Positions 7,730 to 17,177 of a stretch of 47,629 nucleotides of DNA are shown piece by piece (within the stretch, counting starts at the first letter, position 1; each line of letters begins with the position of its first letter). The notes below the pieces were generated by a model that was given only the letters and a program-made list of their open reading frames with translations, was not told the DNA's origin and made no database searches. Both the position numbers and the translations under genes were made by a program. The stretch is from VRUE01 sp033856275 (GTDB taxonomy: Bacteria > Actinomycetota > Thermoleophilia > Solirubrobacterales > 70-9): positions 1 to 47,629 of the forward strand of contig JAWVFJ010000025.1 of the NCBI GenBank assembly GCA_033856275.1, in the 5' to 3' direction.

Positions 7730-10729
7730 TTAGGCCCTGACAGCCGTTTCGGCGACAGTTGCCTGGCTGCTTCGCTCTCCCTGGGCCTCAGCCGCGATCA
7801 CCAGGTCGGGATCGTGTGCGAGCTCGGCGAGAACCTCGCTCCGCTGGGGCTCGGGAAGCTCAGGTGCGATTTCGGCGAGGGCCATGCGTACCACCGGAGC
7901 GGAGTCTTGCGCGAGTGCGAGCCCACGCTCGGGCAACGCCTCACCACTTGCCGCCCACGCCCGTAGGGCCCCGACTCGAAGGGGCGCTCGCGAGGCATCG
8001 AGGTGCGGCGCGATCAGCGGTAGTCGCCGAAGCTCGGGCAAGCGGGCGCTGGCGGAGAGCGCGCCGAGAAGGGTCGAGTGGTCCTTCTGCTGCAGCGCGG
8101 CGTCGATCAACTCGGGCAGCCAATCGGACGCCAGGTCGGGGAATCGCTGGCCCACCACGCCGAGAAAGTTCAGCGCCTCACCGCGCAACTCGCCGGGGCG
8201 ATGGAACAGGACGCGAACAGCGCTGAAGGGATGGTCCTCGTTTTGATCCCATCGCGACGTCGGGTGCTCGCCGGCGGCAAGAGGTCGCAGCTTCCCGATC
8301 AGCTCCGTGATTTCTGTGCGATCGAGCGCCGTACTGACATTGGTGAGGGCTTCGACGGCTCTGGCCCGGTTGCTCTCGGGCTCCTCCGCGGAGTCGGTCA
8401 CAGCGAGGAGTTGCTCCACGAGCTCGCGGCGGGGCATCTTCTCGGCGAACCTCGCGACGATGCCGAGCTGGAAGAAATTTCTTCCCCAGCCGACGCTCAT
8501 GCTCGGGCGACCTCCTTCCCCCTTGTTGCGGTGAATGCCGCTCAGATTGCCCACCGAGGCTAGCCACTCGGTGCAGAGCCGACAGAGCTGTGGATCGTCA
8601 GAGACAATTGCAGCGTCCTCGCTGAGATGCTCGGCAATGGCCAATGCGAGCAGGGCTGCTTTCGAACCTTCTAGGGCGGCCTCTCGCAACTGCCGGACCG
8701 CGGCGGGATCGAGGAGCGCGCGCTTGGCGATCCAACCGGATTCGACGCCGCTTGCTGCCGAGTCCTCGAGGTAGGCCTCGATCAGTAGCGGGGTCTGCTC
8801 CCACAGGCCAAGGTCGGTTCCCAGCATGAGGGCACGGCTTGCCGCCTGCATGTTCTCGAGGGGAGCGTGCTCGAGCTCTTCGCGCATCACCTCGATCGCC
8901 ACGTCTCGCTTGTCGGCTGCAAGCTTCAAGGAGACCACGCAAAGCGCATGACGAGCGGCGGCAGACACGTCGAGGGCGAACGGGGCAGTTGCGACGCGAA
9001 GGAGGTCACCTCGCATGATCGGCAAGAGGCGACCGACGAGCTCGGGCGATAGCTGCTCGCCAACCTCCGCTATGACCCGGTATTCGGCCGCTCGCTGCCA
9101 GCTCGGGCCGTCCAGGTCCAGGACTTGCTCGAGCTCGTCGCGGTCGCATTGCGGCGCCATTTCGCGAGCCTCCTTACCCTTGCCGGCAAGCGCGTAGCTC
9201 TGCAGCGATGAGATCGGCTCCCCGGCCTGACCGTACAGCTCTCCCAAGCGCTCCCGGACCGACATCACTCCCTGAATGCTGCCGCTGCGGCGGTGGATCA
9301 GCAGCGCCCGCGAGTTCGTGTAGAGCGCCTGTCTCAGTTCCCCCTTGAGCCGCTGCTTCATCGCCCGGTGCTCAAGGCGCTCGGCCCGGGCAACCGGCAT
9401 CTCGGCATCGCCCCGCATCTCCGCCGCAAGGGGCCACAGCTCATAGTCGATCGGATCGCGCCCGGCGTTGAGACTGACGGCCTGCAAGCAATAGAAGGCC
9501 TCGGCGAGCTGCTCGTCGCCCTGCCGTGCCTCGCTCCAGGCTCGCATCGCGTTGCGATAGGCCGCCAGCGCCTCATCCACCCGATCGCTCTCGGCGAGGC
9601 AGAGGCCACGACGCTGCCAAACGATCCCGGCGATCAGCGGCTCTCCACCAGACCGATCGAGGAGGCGGCTCCAGAGGTCCTCCGCCATGGGACTTCCGAG
9701 CCGGCTTCGAGCCTCGGCCAGGCCGAGATCGAGCCGATAGTCGAGCTCAGCCACATCGGCGGACAGCGGCTCGACCAGGTCGGCCACGTCTTCGAACCTT
9801 CCGAGCAGCAGGAGCAGATCGACGGCGTCAACGAGCACCGCCCGCGGCGGTTCATGTTCGTCGATCGCCTCGAGGAGCGCGTCGGCGTAGCCGTCGGGAT
9901 CCAGCGGCCAGTCGAGCTTTGCGCCGAGCCAGGCATCGAGCCAAGCCGGCTTGGGGAGATCGTCTCGATCGAGGTCGTGGAGCGTCGACCGGGCCAGCTC
10001 AGACCCTCGCTCGAGCCGCGCGCCGGCAACGTCGGCAAGAAGCTCGACCCCCCTCTTCGATTCACCCGCGGCGATGAGAAGTTGGGCGGCACGTTGCCTA
10101 TAGCCCTCGGCCACCACGCCGAGGGCGTGCTCGTCAAGTCTGTCGCAGGCCTCGAGAAAAAGGCCGGCGGCGCGGCTGGGATCCGCATCGGCGGCGGCGC
10201 GGGCAGCTTCGACTAGCTTGCGTGCACCGGCCTGCTCTAGGGGTCCTCGCAAGAGGGCCTCTCCGGGACGTTCGGGCTGGGCCACCGGAGTATGCGCCGC
10301 GAAGAGGCGTTCGAGAGTCTGCGTGATGTCGTTGCGGGTCTCGACAGCGCTGGCGTCGATCCTGTTGCCGAGGTATGTCGTTGCCTGGCTCAGCTCTTGG
10401 GCCGTGAGCGGCGCGAACCGCTTGGCGGTGGCCGCGATGTCCGCCGCCACCGCGTGGCGGCGAGCCTCGTCCACAGCGCTGAAGCGGGTCTCGATCGCGG
10501 AAGCGAGAAGATCCAGGTCCGCTGAGGCGCCGGTCAAGCAATGCGTCAAGGCCGATGCGATCGCAGGGTCGTTGCGCCAATCCAAAAAGTCGGCTCGCGT
10601 AAGGGAAGTGTCCTCACCGAACTCGTCATGAAGCAAGAGCAACAGCCGACCGAGGCGATCCTGCTCGAAGTACTGGCGCAACTGGGATGCCGCAGGAAGC
10701 ACGCCTCCTCCGGCAGTCTGGATCAGCAA
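7730..10729 (-). CDS. Large helical-repeat (TPR/HEAT-like) protein of unknown function
   Basis: About 999 residues from a TTG at 10729 preceded by CAGGAA; the frame is open about 18 codons further upstream, so the start is uncertain. No signal peptide or membrane segment is seen. The sequence is almost entirely amphipathic helix. A TPR-like stretch lies near residues 365-480 (GLCLAESDRVDEALAAYRNA; NSRALLIHRRSGSIQGVMSV) and HEAT-like repeats near the C-terminus (APHLDASRAPLRVGALRAWA; LAQDSAPVVRMALAEIAPEL). No nuclease, ATPase or protease motif was found, so a scaffold or sensor role is the most that can be inferred. It diverges from the 498-residue gene across an AT-rich gap, and the two may form one module. 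Confidence 0.8.
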   Translation of the reverse strand: MLIQTAGGGVLPAASQLRQYFEQDRLGRLLLLLHDEFGEDTSLTRADFLDWRNDPAIASALTHCLTGASADLDLLASAIETRFSAVDEARRHAVAADIAATAKRFAPLTAQELSQATTYLGNRIDASAVETRNDITQTLERLFAAHTPVAQPERPGEALLRGPLEQAGARKLVEAARAAADADPSRAAGLFLEACDRLDEHALGVVAEGYRQRAAQLLIAAGESKRGVELLADVAGARLERGSELARSTLHDLDRDDLPKPAWLDAWLGAKLDWPLDPDGYADALLEAIDEHEPPRAVLVDAVDLLLLLGRFEDVADLVEPLSADVAELDYRLDLGLAEARSRLGSPMAEDLWSRLLDRSGGEPLIAGIVWQRRGLCLAESDRVDEALAAYRNAMRAWSEARQGDEQLAEAFYCLQAVSLNAGRDPIDYELWPLAAEMRGDAEMPVARAERLEHRAMKQRLKGELRQALYTNSRALLIHRRSGSIQGVMSVRERLGELYGQAGEPISSLQSYALAGKGKEAREMAPQCDRDELEQVLDLDGPSWQRAAEYRVIAEVGEQLSPELVGRLLPIMRGDLLRVATAPFALDVSAAARHALCVVSLKLAADKRDVAIEVMREELEHAPLENMQAASRALMLGTDLGLWEQTPLLIEAYLEDSAASGVESGWIAKRALLDPAAVRQLREAALEGSKAALLALAIAEHLSEDAAIVSDDPQLCRLCTEWLASVGNLSGIHRNKGEGGRPSMSVGWGRNFFQLGIVARFAEKMPRRELVEQLLAVTDSAEEPESNRARAVEALTNVSTALDRTEITELIGKLRPLAAGEHPTSRWDQNEDHPFSAVRVLFHRPGELRGEALNFLGVVGQRFPDLASDWLPELIDAALQQKDHSTLLGALSASARLPELRRLPLIAPHLDASRAPLRVGALRAWAASGEALPERGLALAQDSAPVVRMALAEIAPELPEPQRSEVLAELAHDPDLVIAAEAQGERSSQATVAETAVRA

Positions 10730-10794
10730 TTCCTGCAGTACGCCGATGCCGATCTCCCTAAAATCTCGTTGGCTGCCCGATCATTACTTATCAA

Positions 10795-10800
10795 TATACT
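10795..10800 (+). promoter_or_regulatory. -10 promoter element for a leaderless transcript
   Basis: TATACT lies nine bases before the ATG at 10809, placing the expected transcription start within a few bases of the start codon. No Shine-Dalgarno sequence precedes that ATG, so a leaderless mRNA is likely. The surrounding 10750-10810 gap is strikingly AT-rich for this genome and must also hold the promoter of the divergent 999-residue gene. No convincing -35 at standard spacing is seen. Confidence 0.5.
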
Positions 10801-10808
10801 ATTCATAA

Positions 10809-12305
10809 ATGCAAGTCGCCAGAACCCGTAAAAGTCGCTCGGGGCCCTCCCTCGCCTTGACCATGGAGCGCGTCCTGGGAGAACTCGGAGTGCCCGTGCC
10901 AACCGGGCCGATGCGTGTGTTGCTGTCGGTGCTTCGGGGCGAAGACGTGACCGCGGAGCGGCTGGCTCGGGTGGCCAGCTTCGAGCGGGAAAGCTTCCTC
11001 AAAACACGCCAAGCGCCACGCCTCTGCTCGGCGATTTTCCCCGACGGGACCGCCCCCCCCAAGCGTGTCTGGGCGCGCGGCGACTGGCGCCTGGCAAGGC
11101 GCATCATTACGGCCGATGCAGAGCACGCCTGGCAGGCCTGGGTCGGTATCTACGCGTGCGACCTGCTCCTAGAGCACGGCCTGGAAGACGAGCGTTTGGG
11201 ACCGCTCGCGCACGAGTTCGCCGCGCAGAGCATCGGTCCGATCGCCGCTTACTACCCGGGGTCGCGGGAGCAATGGGAGGAGCTGCGCGCTGCACTCAGG
11301 CAATTCCCATTCGGCCCGGGCGTTGCGACCCAGACTGGCCAGCAAGGGATCGCGGAGCAGTCACTGCGGAATGCGGAACTGACCCCCTTCTCCCTCTACT
11401 TCGGTCTCGAGGCATCAGCCGGCATATCGCGCGGACCGAGACCGAGGGAACTTCGGCTGGCTGCGGGGGGTGAGCGCGGCGGCGTTCCCTTTGACGAGCT
11501 GGTTCGGATTCGCGCCGGGGGCGACGCGGCCAAGGCCCGCAATGTACTCGCATATGTAGAGGCCTTCGGCCGCCAACTGGACGAGCTGGGCAGGATCCCA
11601 TCGCTCGGCGAGTACGCGGAGCGGTGGAACGTCGACGTGGAGACCGCTGCTCGAGAACGCGACGACTTCGCCTCGATCTTCCCGAGCGAGGAAGACCCGG
11701 CGGCGATCGCCGGGCTGCTCTGGGACGGCATCGGCAGAAGGCCAGGGTCTTTTACCCGTCTACTCGGCGTCGAGGTGATACGGGCGGAAAGCTTTCCTAC
11801 AGTGATCGGCTACTTCCTCAATTGCGTGGCCGATGAGCTGCGCAGTCCGCTTGGCGCGGCGGCGATGAGTGAAGCGATGGTGCTCGAGGAGGCGCCACCG
11901 GTGGCGAGCAAGGAGCTGAGACGTTTCTTCGCCCTCTGCGCTCGGGCGGTCGATGTTTGGTGCGCCGACGCCCTCGGGGCGATGAGCGATCAGATATCCG
12001 CACAGGGATTGCGCTCATTGGAGACCGTGACGGAAGAGGCCACCGCGTCCTTCACCGAGAAGATGCTCGGCCACTACCGGCTGCGCAATAGGAACAAGCC
12101 CGGTAAGGACGTGCTTCTGTCAACCCAAAAAGCACTTCGCGTTGCCGCGTCCCTGCGCGCCCTCGAACCACCGGAGAGCACGCTGCCCTATCTCGATGGC
12201 ATTCGCTGGGCCGCGAAAGCACTGGTCGCCGCGCAGCGCGACACAGACACCGACCTCGTCGCCGAGGCCCAACGGACAACGCAGAGGCTCGACGCGGTCT
12301 ACTGA
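10809..12305 (+). CDS. Unknown 498-residue protein, divergent partner of the helical-repeat gene
   Basis: 498 residues, ATG start, probably leaderless. No signal peptide or membrane helix. Sequence is mainly helical. Distinct segments include WQAWVGIYACDLLLEHGLED near residue 100, IPSLGEYAERWNVDVETAAR near 260, which reads like a small winged-helix or HTH segment, and a helical C-terminus (LLSTQKALRVAASLRALEPP). I recognise no family. The divergent arrangement with the 999-residue gene, the tRNA nearby and decayed genes on both sides suggest an accessory two-gene module, but nothing in the sequence proves joint function. Confidence 0.78.
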   Translation: MQVARTRKSRSGPSLALTMERVLGELGVPVPTGPMRVLLSVLRGEDVTAERLARVASFERESFLKTRQAPRLCSAIFPDGTAPPKRVWARGDWRLARRIITADAEHAWQAWVGIYACDLLLEHGLEDERLGPLAHEFAAQSIGPIAAYYPGSREQWEELRAALRQFPFGPGVATQTGQQGIAEQSLRNAELTPFSLYFGLEASAGISRGPRPRELRLAAGGERGGVPFDELVRIRAGGDAAKARNVLAYVEAFGRQLDELGRIPSLGEYAERWNVDVETAARERDDFASIFPSEEDPAAIAGLLWDGIGRRPGSFTRLLGVEVIRAESFPTVIGYFLNCVADELRSPLGAAAMSEAMVLEEAPPVASKELRRFFALCARAVDVWCADALGAMSDQISAQGLRSLETVTEEATASFTEKMLGHYRLRNRNKPGKDVLLSTQKALRVAASLRALEPPESTLPYLDGIRWAAKALVAAQRDTDTDLVAEAQRTTQRLDAVY

Positions 12306-12417
12306 TCTGATTGATGGGAGCAAGGACCCGTTCCCACTCCCCCGTAGCCCCGAACCCACCCGGCCCCAACCGGGAAGCGAAGCACAGGCCTTTGCCTTCA
12401 TCCCTTCCCCCCTTCCC

Positions 12418-12596
12418 CTCATCCTTAACCCGCACACGCCTTTTTCAACCTGGCGCCCAGAGAAGCACCGTCGGCGACGTCAAAAGCTCGCCAGCGCCAG
12501 GGGGAAGACGTAGGCGCCGCGGTGGATGCGGGAGATCGTGAAGGGAATGACGAATGAGGAGAAGAAGGGGTTGGCGGTAGTGAAGATCACCGGTGC
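12418..12596 (-). pseudogene. Decayed fragment of the ~260-residue exported-protein family
   Basis: This 180-bp stretch matches two separated parts of the gene at 16389-17174. 12418-12515 resembles about 16393-16489 (the 3' coding end, sharing the block GCTCGCCAGCGCCAGGGGGA), and 12530-12596 resembles about 16665-16736 (sharing GAAGAAGGGGTTGGCGGT and GTGAAGATCACCGGTG). The intervening ~170 bp is missing and frames are broken. It is a truncated copy with an internal deletion. The rest of the 12306-12668 gap shows no gene that I can support. Confidence 0.7.
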
Positions 12597-12668
12597 GACC
12601 GAGCTCGCCGGCCTGGCACCCGAGCTGACCGCGATCCTCGACCGTTGACGCCGGGCGGCCTGGACCTC

Positions 12669-14969
12669 CTAGGGTTCGGCGCTGAGCGCCTCGACCCAGT
12701 CCCAGGCCTTGCCGCAGAGGCGCTGGGATTCCGCAACCGGTACCGAGACCAGTTCGCCCGCGGCGTCTCCCGCCGGAGAGAAGAGCAGCGGGCCGGTCGC
12801 CGGGCGGGGAAAGCCGCCGCTGCCGGGATGCAGGTCGGCGCCGCCGAAGCGCAGTTCCACTTCGTGGGTCCCAGCGCTGAGACGGGGTTCGCCAAGCTCG
12901 ATGAAGCCGCCGTCGTTCTGCAGCTGCTGGCGGGCTTCCGCCACCTCGCGCCCGTCGACCCAGAGCTCGACACTGCCACGCACCGAGCCGAGCAGCCAGG
13001 CCGCGTAGCGGTCGGCACGCGGCACCTTCAGAACGTCTTCGGTGGCGTCATAGACGGGCGCGTGACGGGCGCCAACCAGCTGCACGTTCTGCATCTGGTG
13101 CAAGAGCGCGAGCTGGCCCAGGCCTCCCACTTCCCCGCACCCGGGCACGGCGGAGGGGTCATTCCCATTGCCGAGGGCGAGATGCTCCGGCAGCGGCCCG
13201 GCGAAGCTCGCGGGCCGCTGCCAGACCTCGTAGTAGCGGCCCGACCAGACCAGGCGGTAGGGCAGCGGCGGCCGGCTGCGCAGCGGGGAGCGACGCAGGA
13301 CAAGGGTGCGGTATTCGAAGAAGCCGCTCAGATCGAGTTCGTCGGTGTCGACCGGCTGTCCCTTTTCGACGACGCCGCCGCTTGCCAGCGGGACTTCGCG
13401 GACGCGCAGCTCTGAGGCACCTTCGGCATCGAGGTCGCGGAGGAAGTGGCGGGCGCCGTAGGGGTTGTATTCGGTCATCAGGGCTGGGCCCTGCCCGGCA
13501 AAGCCTTCGCCGATCTGCTCGAGCTCCGCCAGTTGGCCGTAGGGAGCGAGGCTGGCCCCGCCATAGGCGAGGACGTTGGACCAGATCACCCCGCCGGCCA
13601 CCACGGCGATGAGGACGGCGCCCGTAAAGCGGTCAAGGCGCAGAACCGACGCGGCGCCCGCGATCGCCAGCGAGAGCACTATCGGCGAGGCGGTCGCCAG
13701 CGCCTTGCCGCCGTTCCACGGCGAGCCGACGAGGACGATGGCCGCGCAGGCAAGGAGGCTCGTGACGTAGAGCAGCAAGGCGACGCTGCGGCGTCGCCAG
13801 GCAAGCCAGAGCCCGATCGCGGCGGCGGCGATCCCAAGTGCGACCAGGACGGCGGTGGCAATCGTCGGTTCCGGGTGAAAGCGGAAGTCCCCGGCCGGCC
13901 AGATACCAAGCAGCTGCACCGGGTTTAGTGGGGCGACGAGGTTGCCGAGCGAGTTGGGGTCGGTGAGCGGCTCCGCCGAGGGTGGCAGCAGGCCCTCGGT
14001 CACAGCCGGGATGGCGAAGGCGCCGAGCATGACCGCGAACGGGAGGGCGAGGCCCAGGGCCCTGCGCCAGCCGAAACGATGCACGGCGATCGCGGCGAGG
14101 GCGAGCATGGTCGGGCCAATCCAGGCCAGGCCACCGACGCTGAGCTGGGCGGCAAGGCTGCCGGCGGCGATCGCGAGCGGGACCACATCGCGCCAGCGTG
14201 CGCCAGCGCGCACGACCGCCGGTGCGAGGGCGGCGACGAGCGCCACCCCGCCCGCCGCAGCGACCTCCTTGACGCCTCCCCAGAGCGAGTAGCCGAAGAG
14301 GAGCGCCGGTTGGGCGGCGACGAAGACGGCGAGAGCGCGCAGGCGCCTCGATGGCAGCATCCCGGCGAGGATCTCCCAAAGGGGCAGCGCCAGCATCGTG
14401 GCGAGGAAGGCGACATAGGGTTGGAAGACCCAGGCGAGGTCGCCCTTGACCAGCTTCTGCACCGCCCCGAAAGGGATGAAGGTGCCGACCGGATAGCCGC
14501 CGGCGAGGTTGAATTCCAGCGTCGCCCTGTAGGTGGAGGGTTCGAGTCCGGCGATGCTGTGCCCGTGTTCCATCACCCGGTCGGTGAGGGCGAACCAGGT
14601 CGCCGTGTCGTCGAGCTTGATGTAACCGGCGAAGGTGGGAGAGCCGGAGAGCACGACCGGCGCCGCGAAGACGCAGAAGACGGCGAGCGCCGCCGCCGCC
14701 AGCCAGGGGTCGGGACGGCCGAAGCGCCAGGGCAGCGAGAGGCCGGCGCCGAGTACCGCAAGGAAGAGGAGAGCGGGAACGGTCAGCTTCGCCGTCGCTG
14801 CGGTGGCGGTCGTGAACTCGCCGACGACGATCAGGCCCGCCAGCCCCACGGGCAGGATCAGCGCGCCCGGCAAGCGCCGGCCAGCGAGCAGGTCGACCAG
14901 CAGGCCGGCGCCGGCACAGAGCAGCGCCAGCACGACGGGGAAGAGAATCCAGGCGGTGAACATGCTCAT
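12669..14969 (-). CDS. Polytopic membrane protein, GT-C-like, unknown substrate
   Basis: 766 residues. About twelve to fourteen hydrophobic segments fill residues 1-480. A first-loop acidic region (TFAGYIKLDDTATWFALTDR) and the following GHSIAGLEPSTYRATLEFN resemble the lumenal loops of GT-C glycosyltransferases and other polyprenol-sugar enzymes. After the last membrane helix there is a ~280-residue extracytoplasmic domain with a beta-rich C-terminus (SAGTHEVELRFGGADLHPGS) like a carbohydrate-binding or jelly-roll fold. The family is not firmly identified. The 187-residue gene lies 21 bp upstream in the same direction, so the two probably form an operon. Confidence 0.82.
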   Translation of the reverse strand: MSMFTAWILFPVVLALLCAGAGLLVDLLAGRRLPGALILPVGLAGLIVVGEFTTATAATAKLTVPALLFLAVLGAGLSLPWRFGRPDPWLAAAALAVFCVFAAPVVLSGSPTFAGYIKLDDTATWFALTDRVMEHGHSIAGLEPSTYRATLEFNLAGGYPVGTFIPFGAVQKLVKGDLAWVFQPYVAFLATMLALPLWEILAGMLPSRRLRALAVFVAAQPALLFGYSLWGGVKEVAAAGGVALVAALAPAVVRAGARWRDVVPLAIAAGSLAAQLSVGGLAWIGPTMLALAAIAVHRFGWRRALGLALPFAVMLGAFAIPAVTEGLLPPSAEPLTDPNSLGNLVAPLNPVQLLGIWPAGDFRFHPEPTIATAVLVALGIAAAAIGLWLAWRRRSVALLLYVTSLLACAAIVLVGSPWNGGKALATASPIVLSLAIAGAASVLRLDRFTGAVLIAVVAGGVIWSNVLAYGGASLAPYGQLAELEQIGEGFAGQGPALMTEYNPYGARHFLRDLDAEGASELRVREVPLASGGVVEKGQPVDTDELDLSGFFEYRTLVLRRSPLRSRPPLPYRLVWSGRYYEVWQRPASFAGPLPEHLALGNGNDPSAVPGCGEVGGLGQLALLHQMQNVQLVGARHAPVYDATEDVLKVPRADRYAAWLLGSVRGSVELWVDGREVAEARQQLQNDGGFIELGEPRLSAGTHEVELRFGGADLHPGSGGFPRPATGPLLFSPAGDAAGELVSVPVAESQRLCGKAWDWVEALSAEP

Positions 14970-14990
14970 CTCTGCGCCTCGGCGCGCCGC

Positions 14991-15554
14991 TCAGCGAACG
15001 GGCCGAGCCCTCCCCGAAAGGGCGAGGCGCATCGCCCGCTGGGGCGAAGGATCGTAGACCTCGACCTGCACGGTCTTGTCGGAGCTGACGAAGTAGACGC
15101 TCGTCGGCAGTTCTTCGCTGCTGACGACCTCGCTGCCGTCCTTCGCCTGGCGCACGATCGAGCCCGCGCGGTTCGCAAAGGCCTGCAAGGCGGCTTCCGG
15201 GTCAGCCAGCGGGTAGCTGCCGATAGCGAGGGCCGCGGCCGAGCCGTCCCCTGCTTCTCCGCCTTCCGGTACATAGCGAACCCGAACGCCATCTTCACCC
15301 AGTTCTTCGAGTTCGAGCTCGGTCCCCGGCACGGCGCCAGCCCAGTAGACGGGCTGCCCGCGCGTTACCGCCGCTTCAGCGAGTTCAGCCCTGGAGACAA
15401 TCCGCGAGCCGCTTTCGGTCGACGCTTCGCTTCCAGCGTCATTTTCGCTGTCTCCCTGTGTCGCCAACCAGGCAACAAGCGCGACGACCGCGGCCACGGT
15501 TATTACCCCTCCACGCAGCAACAGGCGCAGTTTCGCTTGATTACCCGCCTCCAT
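14991..15554 (-). CDS. Single-pass membrane-anchored protein of unknown function
   Basis: 187 residues. A basic N-terminus (NQAKLRLLLRG) precedes one transmembrane segment (GVITVAAVVALVAWLA, about 16-32), then an acidic Ser/Glu linker and an extracytoplasmic alpha/beta domain (SRAELAEAAVTRGQPVYWAG; TSVYFVSSDKTVQVEVYDPS). No catalytic motif is seen. It sits just upstream of the 766-residue membrane protein and is probably co-transcribed with it, so an accessory role at the membrane is plausible but unproven. Confidence 0.78.
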   Translation of the reverse strand: MEAGNQAKLRLLLRGGVITVAAVVALVAWLATQGDSENDAGSEASTESGSRIVSRAELAEAAVTRGQPVYWAGAVPGTELELEELGEDGVRVRYVPEGGEAGDGSAAALAIGSYPLADPEAALQAFANRAGSIVRQAKDGSEVVSSEELPTSVYFVSSDKTVQVEVYDPSPQRAMRLALSGRARPVR

Positions 15555-15594
15555 TCTCGGTGGGGAATCTACTGCTGCCGCCTCGGTGGTCGGC

Positions 15595-16377
15595 TCAGCC
15601 CTTCACCGTGCAGCTTCGGGTGAGCGTGCTGGAAAGTTCGCGACCATCGTCAAAGGCCATCGAAGCGCGGGCAAAAGGGAAGAGAGCGCGGGAAAAGCCC
15701 AATGGTGCGGCGCAGGCGGCGCTGAGGTAGCTACGGGATTGGCCGCGATAGACGAAACGGCGATGCAGCCGCAGCGCGATTCTTTCGACGTAGCCATAGT
15801 GGTTCACCCTCGACGGCAACTGGCCGGTGATGACGGTCCCGTAGGTGCCGCCCATCCTTTGGATGCGAAAGACGACGATGCGGCTGATCGGGACGGGGTC
15901 GTTGCCGAAGATGTGAGCGAGGATGGCCGTGTGTCCGCGATAGATCGCGTTGAAGGCGAGAATGTGGCCTATCGCGGGGAACGTTCCCTGTTCGGGGAAC
16001 GCGGTTTGGGCTTTGTAGTCACCGTCTCCGACCAGGGCGTCGCCGCATGCTTTGAGCGCCTTTCGCGAAGAGGCGGCGACCAACTGGCCGTAGTGGCAGA
16101 CGGGCAAGCCGTGAGAGTCGAGCTTGCCACCGCTGTTCAACGCGATCCTGATCTTGCGCAGAGCCGGTGGGCGCTGCCCAGAGAGCGTCCTAACGGTGCC
16201 TGTGATGCTGACCGTGATCGGGGCCAGGCGCTGGCGCGGCAGGGCAATCGGATCGATCCCGCCCTCAAAGCGGACGAAGAGGTTGCCTTTTGCGGTCAGC
16301 TCAGCCTGGGCGAGCGGCGTCGCGAGCGAGAGAGCCACGGTTGCGGTGGCAGCTACAAACATCAAAGTTTTTCTCAT
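15595..16377 (-). CDS. Exported ~260-residue protein, paralog family member 1
   Basis: 260 residues with a Sec signal peptide (MRKTLMFVAATATVALS...AQA, about 1-25). It shares a clear template with the products at 16389-17174 and 46787-47566: an opening KGNLFVRFEGGIDP beta strand, LPRQRLAPITVSITG, HGLPVCHYGQL, KACGDALVGDGDYKA, an ILAFNA strand, and a final Cys close to the C-terminus. Four to five Cys residues at matching positions suggest disulfides. No enzyme motif is visible. It follows the next paralog by 11 bp, so the two form a tandem duplication. Function unknown; a secreted beta-rich domain is likely. Confidence 0.82.
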   Translation of the reverse strand: MRKTLMFVAATATVALSLATPLAQAELTAKGNLFVRFEGGIDPIALPRQRLAPITVSITGTVRTLSGQRPPALRKIRIALNSGGKLDSHGLPVCHYGQLVAASSRKALKACGDALVGDGDYKAQTAFPEQGTFPAIGHILAFNAIYRGHTAILAHIFGNDPVPISRIVVFRIQRMGGTYGTVITGQLPSRVNHYGYVERIALRLHRRFVYRGQSRSYLSAACAAPLGFSRALFPFARASMAFDDGRELSSTLTRSCTVKG

Positions 16378-16388
16378 CGACGTCCAGA

Positions 16389-17174
16389 CTATCCCTCATC
16401 CCTAACCGCACACGCCTTTTCAACCCTGGCGCTCAAAGAAGTCCCGTCGGCGAAGTCAAAGCTCGCCAGCGCCAGGGGGAAGACCGTGCGCTTGGAGCCC
16501 TCAGGAGCCGGGCAACCGGCATTGAAGTAGGAGAACTGTCTGCCCTTGTAGTCGTATTTGCGCTTCAGGGTCAGCTTGATCCGATCGACGTAGCCCCAGT
16601 CCCCCAGGGCCTGGGGAAGGGAGGCGTTCAGGCGGGTGCCGTAAGCGCCCCTTGAGACATGGCGGATCTCGAAGGGGATGACGAATGAGCTGAAGAAGGG
16701 GTTGGCGGTGAAGATGTGGGTGAAGATCACCGGTGCTCCCTTCTGGCGGCCGTTGAAGATCAAGAGCCGACCATGAGTTGAATATGCCCCTTGGTCTGGC
16801 AGCACGATGTGGGCCCAGAACTGCCCGGAGCCGATCAGGGCATCCCCGCAGCTCGCTAGGGCTCTTTCGGTCGAGGCGGGTTGGATCCGAGCAAGGGGGC
16901 AGGCAGGCAGTCCCTTCGACTGCAGCAGGCCGTGCTTGTTCACCTCCACCGTCATCTCCTGCAGCTGGGAGGGGATCCCTCCGTGCGGTGCCGAGAGGTG
17001 GCCGGAGACGAAGACGGCGATCGGGGCGGTTCCCTGGCGTGGCAGCTTGTAGGGGAGGATCTGGGAGAGGACGGTGATTCGCAGGTTGCCCTCCTGGACC
17101 ACGGTGGCCTGCGCGAGTGTCGCGCACGCCAGCAGGGCCACCGCGGTGGCGAGGGCCCCCGCCCGTCTCTTCAT
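16389..17174 (-). CDS. Exported ~260-residue protein, paralog family member 2
   Basis: 261 residues, signal peptide about 1-23 ending in LAQA. It shares the family template: GNLRITVLSQILPYKLPRQG, TAPIAVFVSGHLS, SKGLPACPLARIQPAS, ASCGDALIGSGQFWA, LLIFNG, a basic KRKYDYKGRQFSYFNAGCPA segment, and a Cys near the end. It is three bases downstream of the 945-residue exported protein and 11 bp upstream of paralog 1, so these three are very probably one operon. A truncated copy of this gene lies at 12418-12596. Function is unknown. Confidence 0.83.
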   Translation of the reverse strand: MKRRAGALATAVALLACATLAQATVVQEGNLRITVLSQILPYKLPRQGTAPIAVFVSGHLSAPHGGIPSQLQEMTVEVNKHGLLQSKGLPACPLARIQPASTERALASCGDALIGSGQFWAHIVLPDQGAYSTHGRLLIFNGRQKGAPVIFTHIFTANPFFSSFVIPFEIRHVSRGAYGTRLNASLPQALGDWGYVDRIKLTLKRKYDYKGRQFSYFNAGCPAPEGSKRTVFPLALASFDFADGTSLSARVEKACAVRDEG

Positions 17175-17177
17175 CGC

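Noticed and set aside
12547..12648. A 33-codon rightward ORF ending in ELAGLAPELTAILDR
   Set aside because: It overlaps the decayed exported-gene copy and has no ribosome-binding site or context; it is probably chance.
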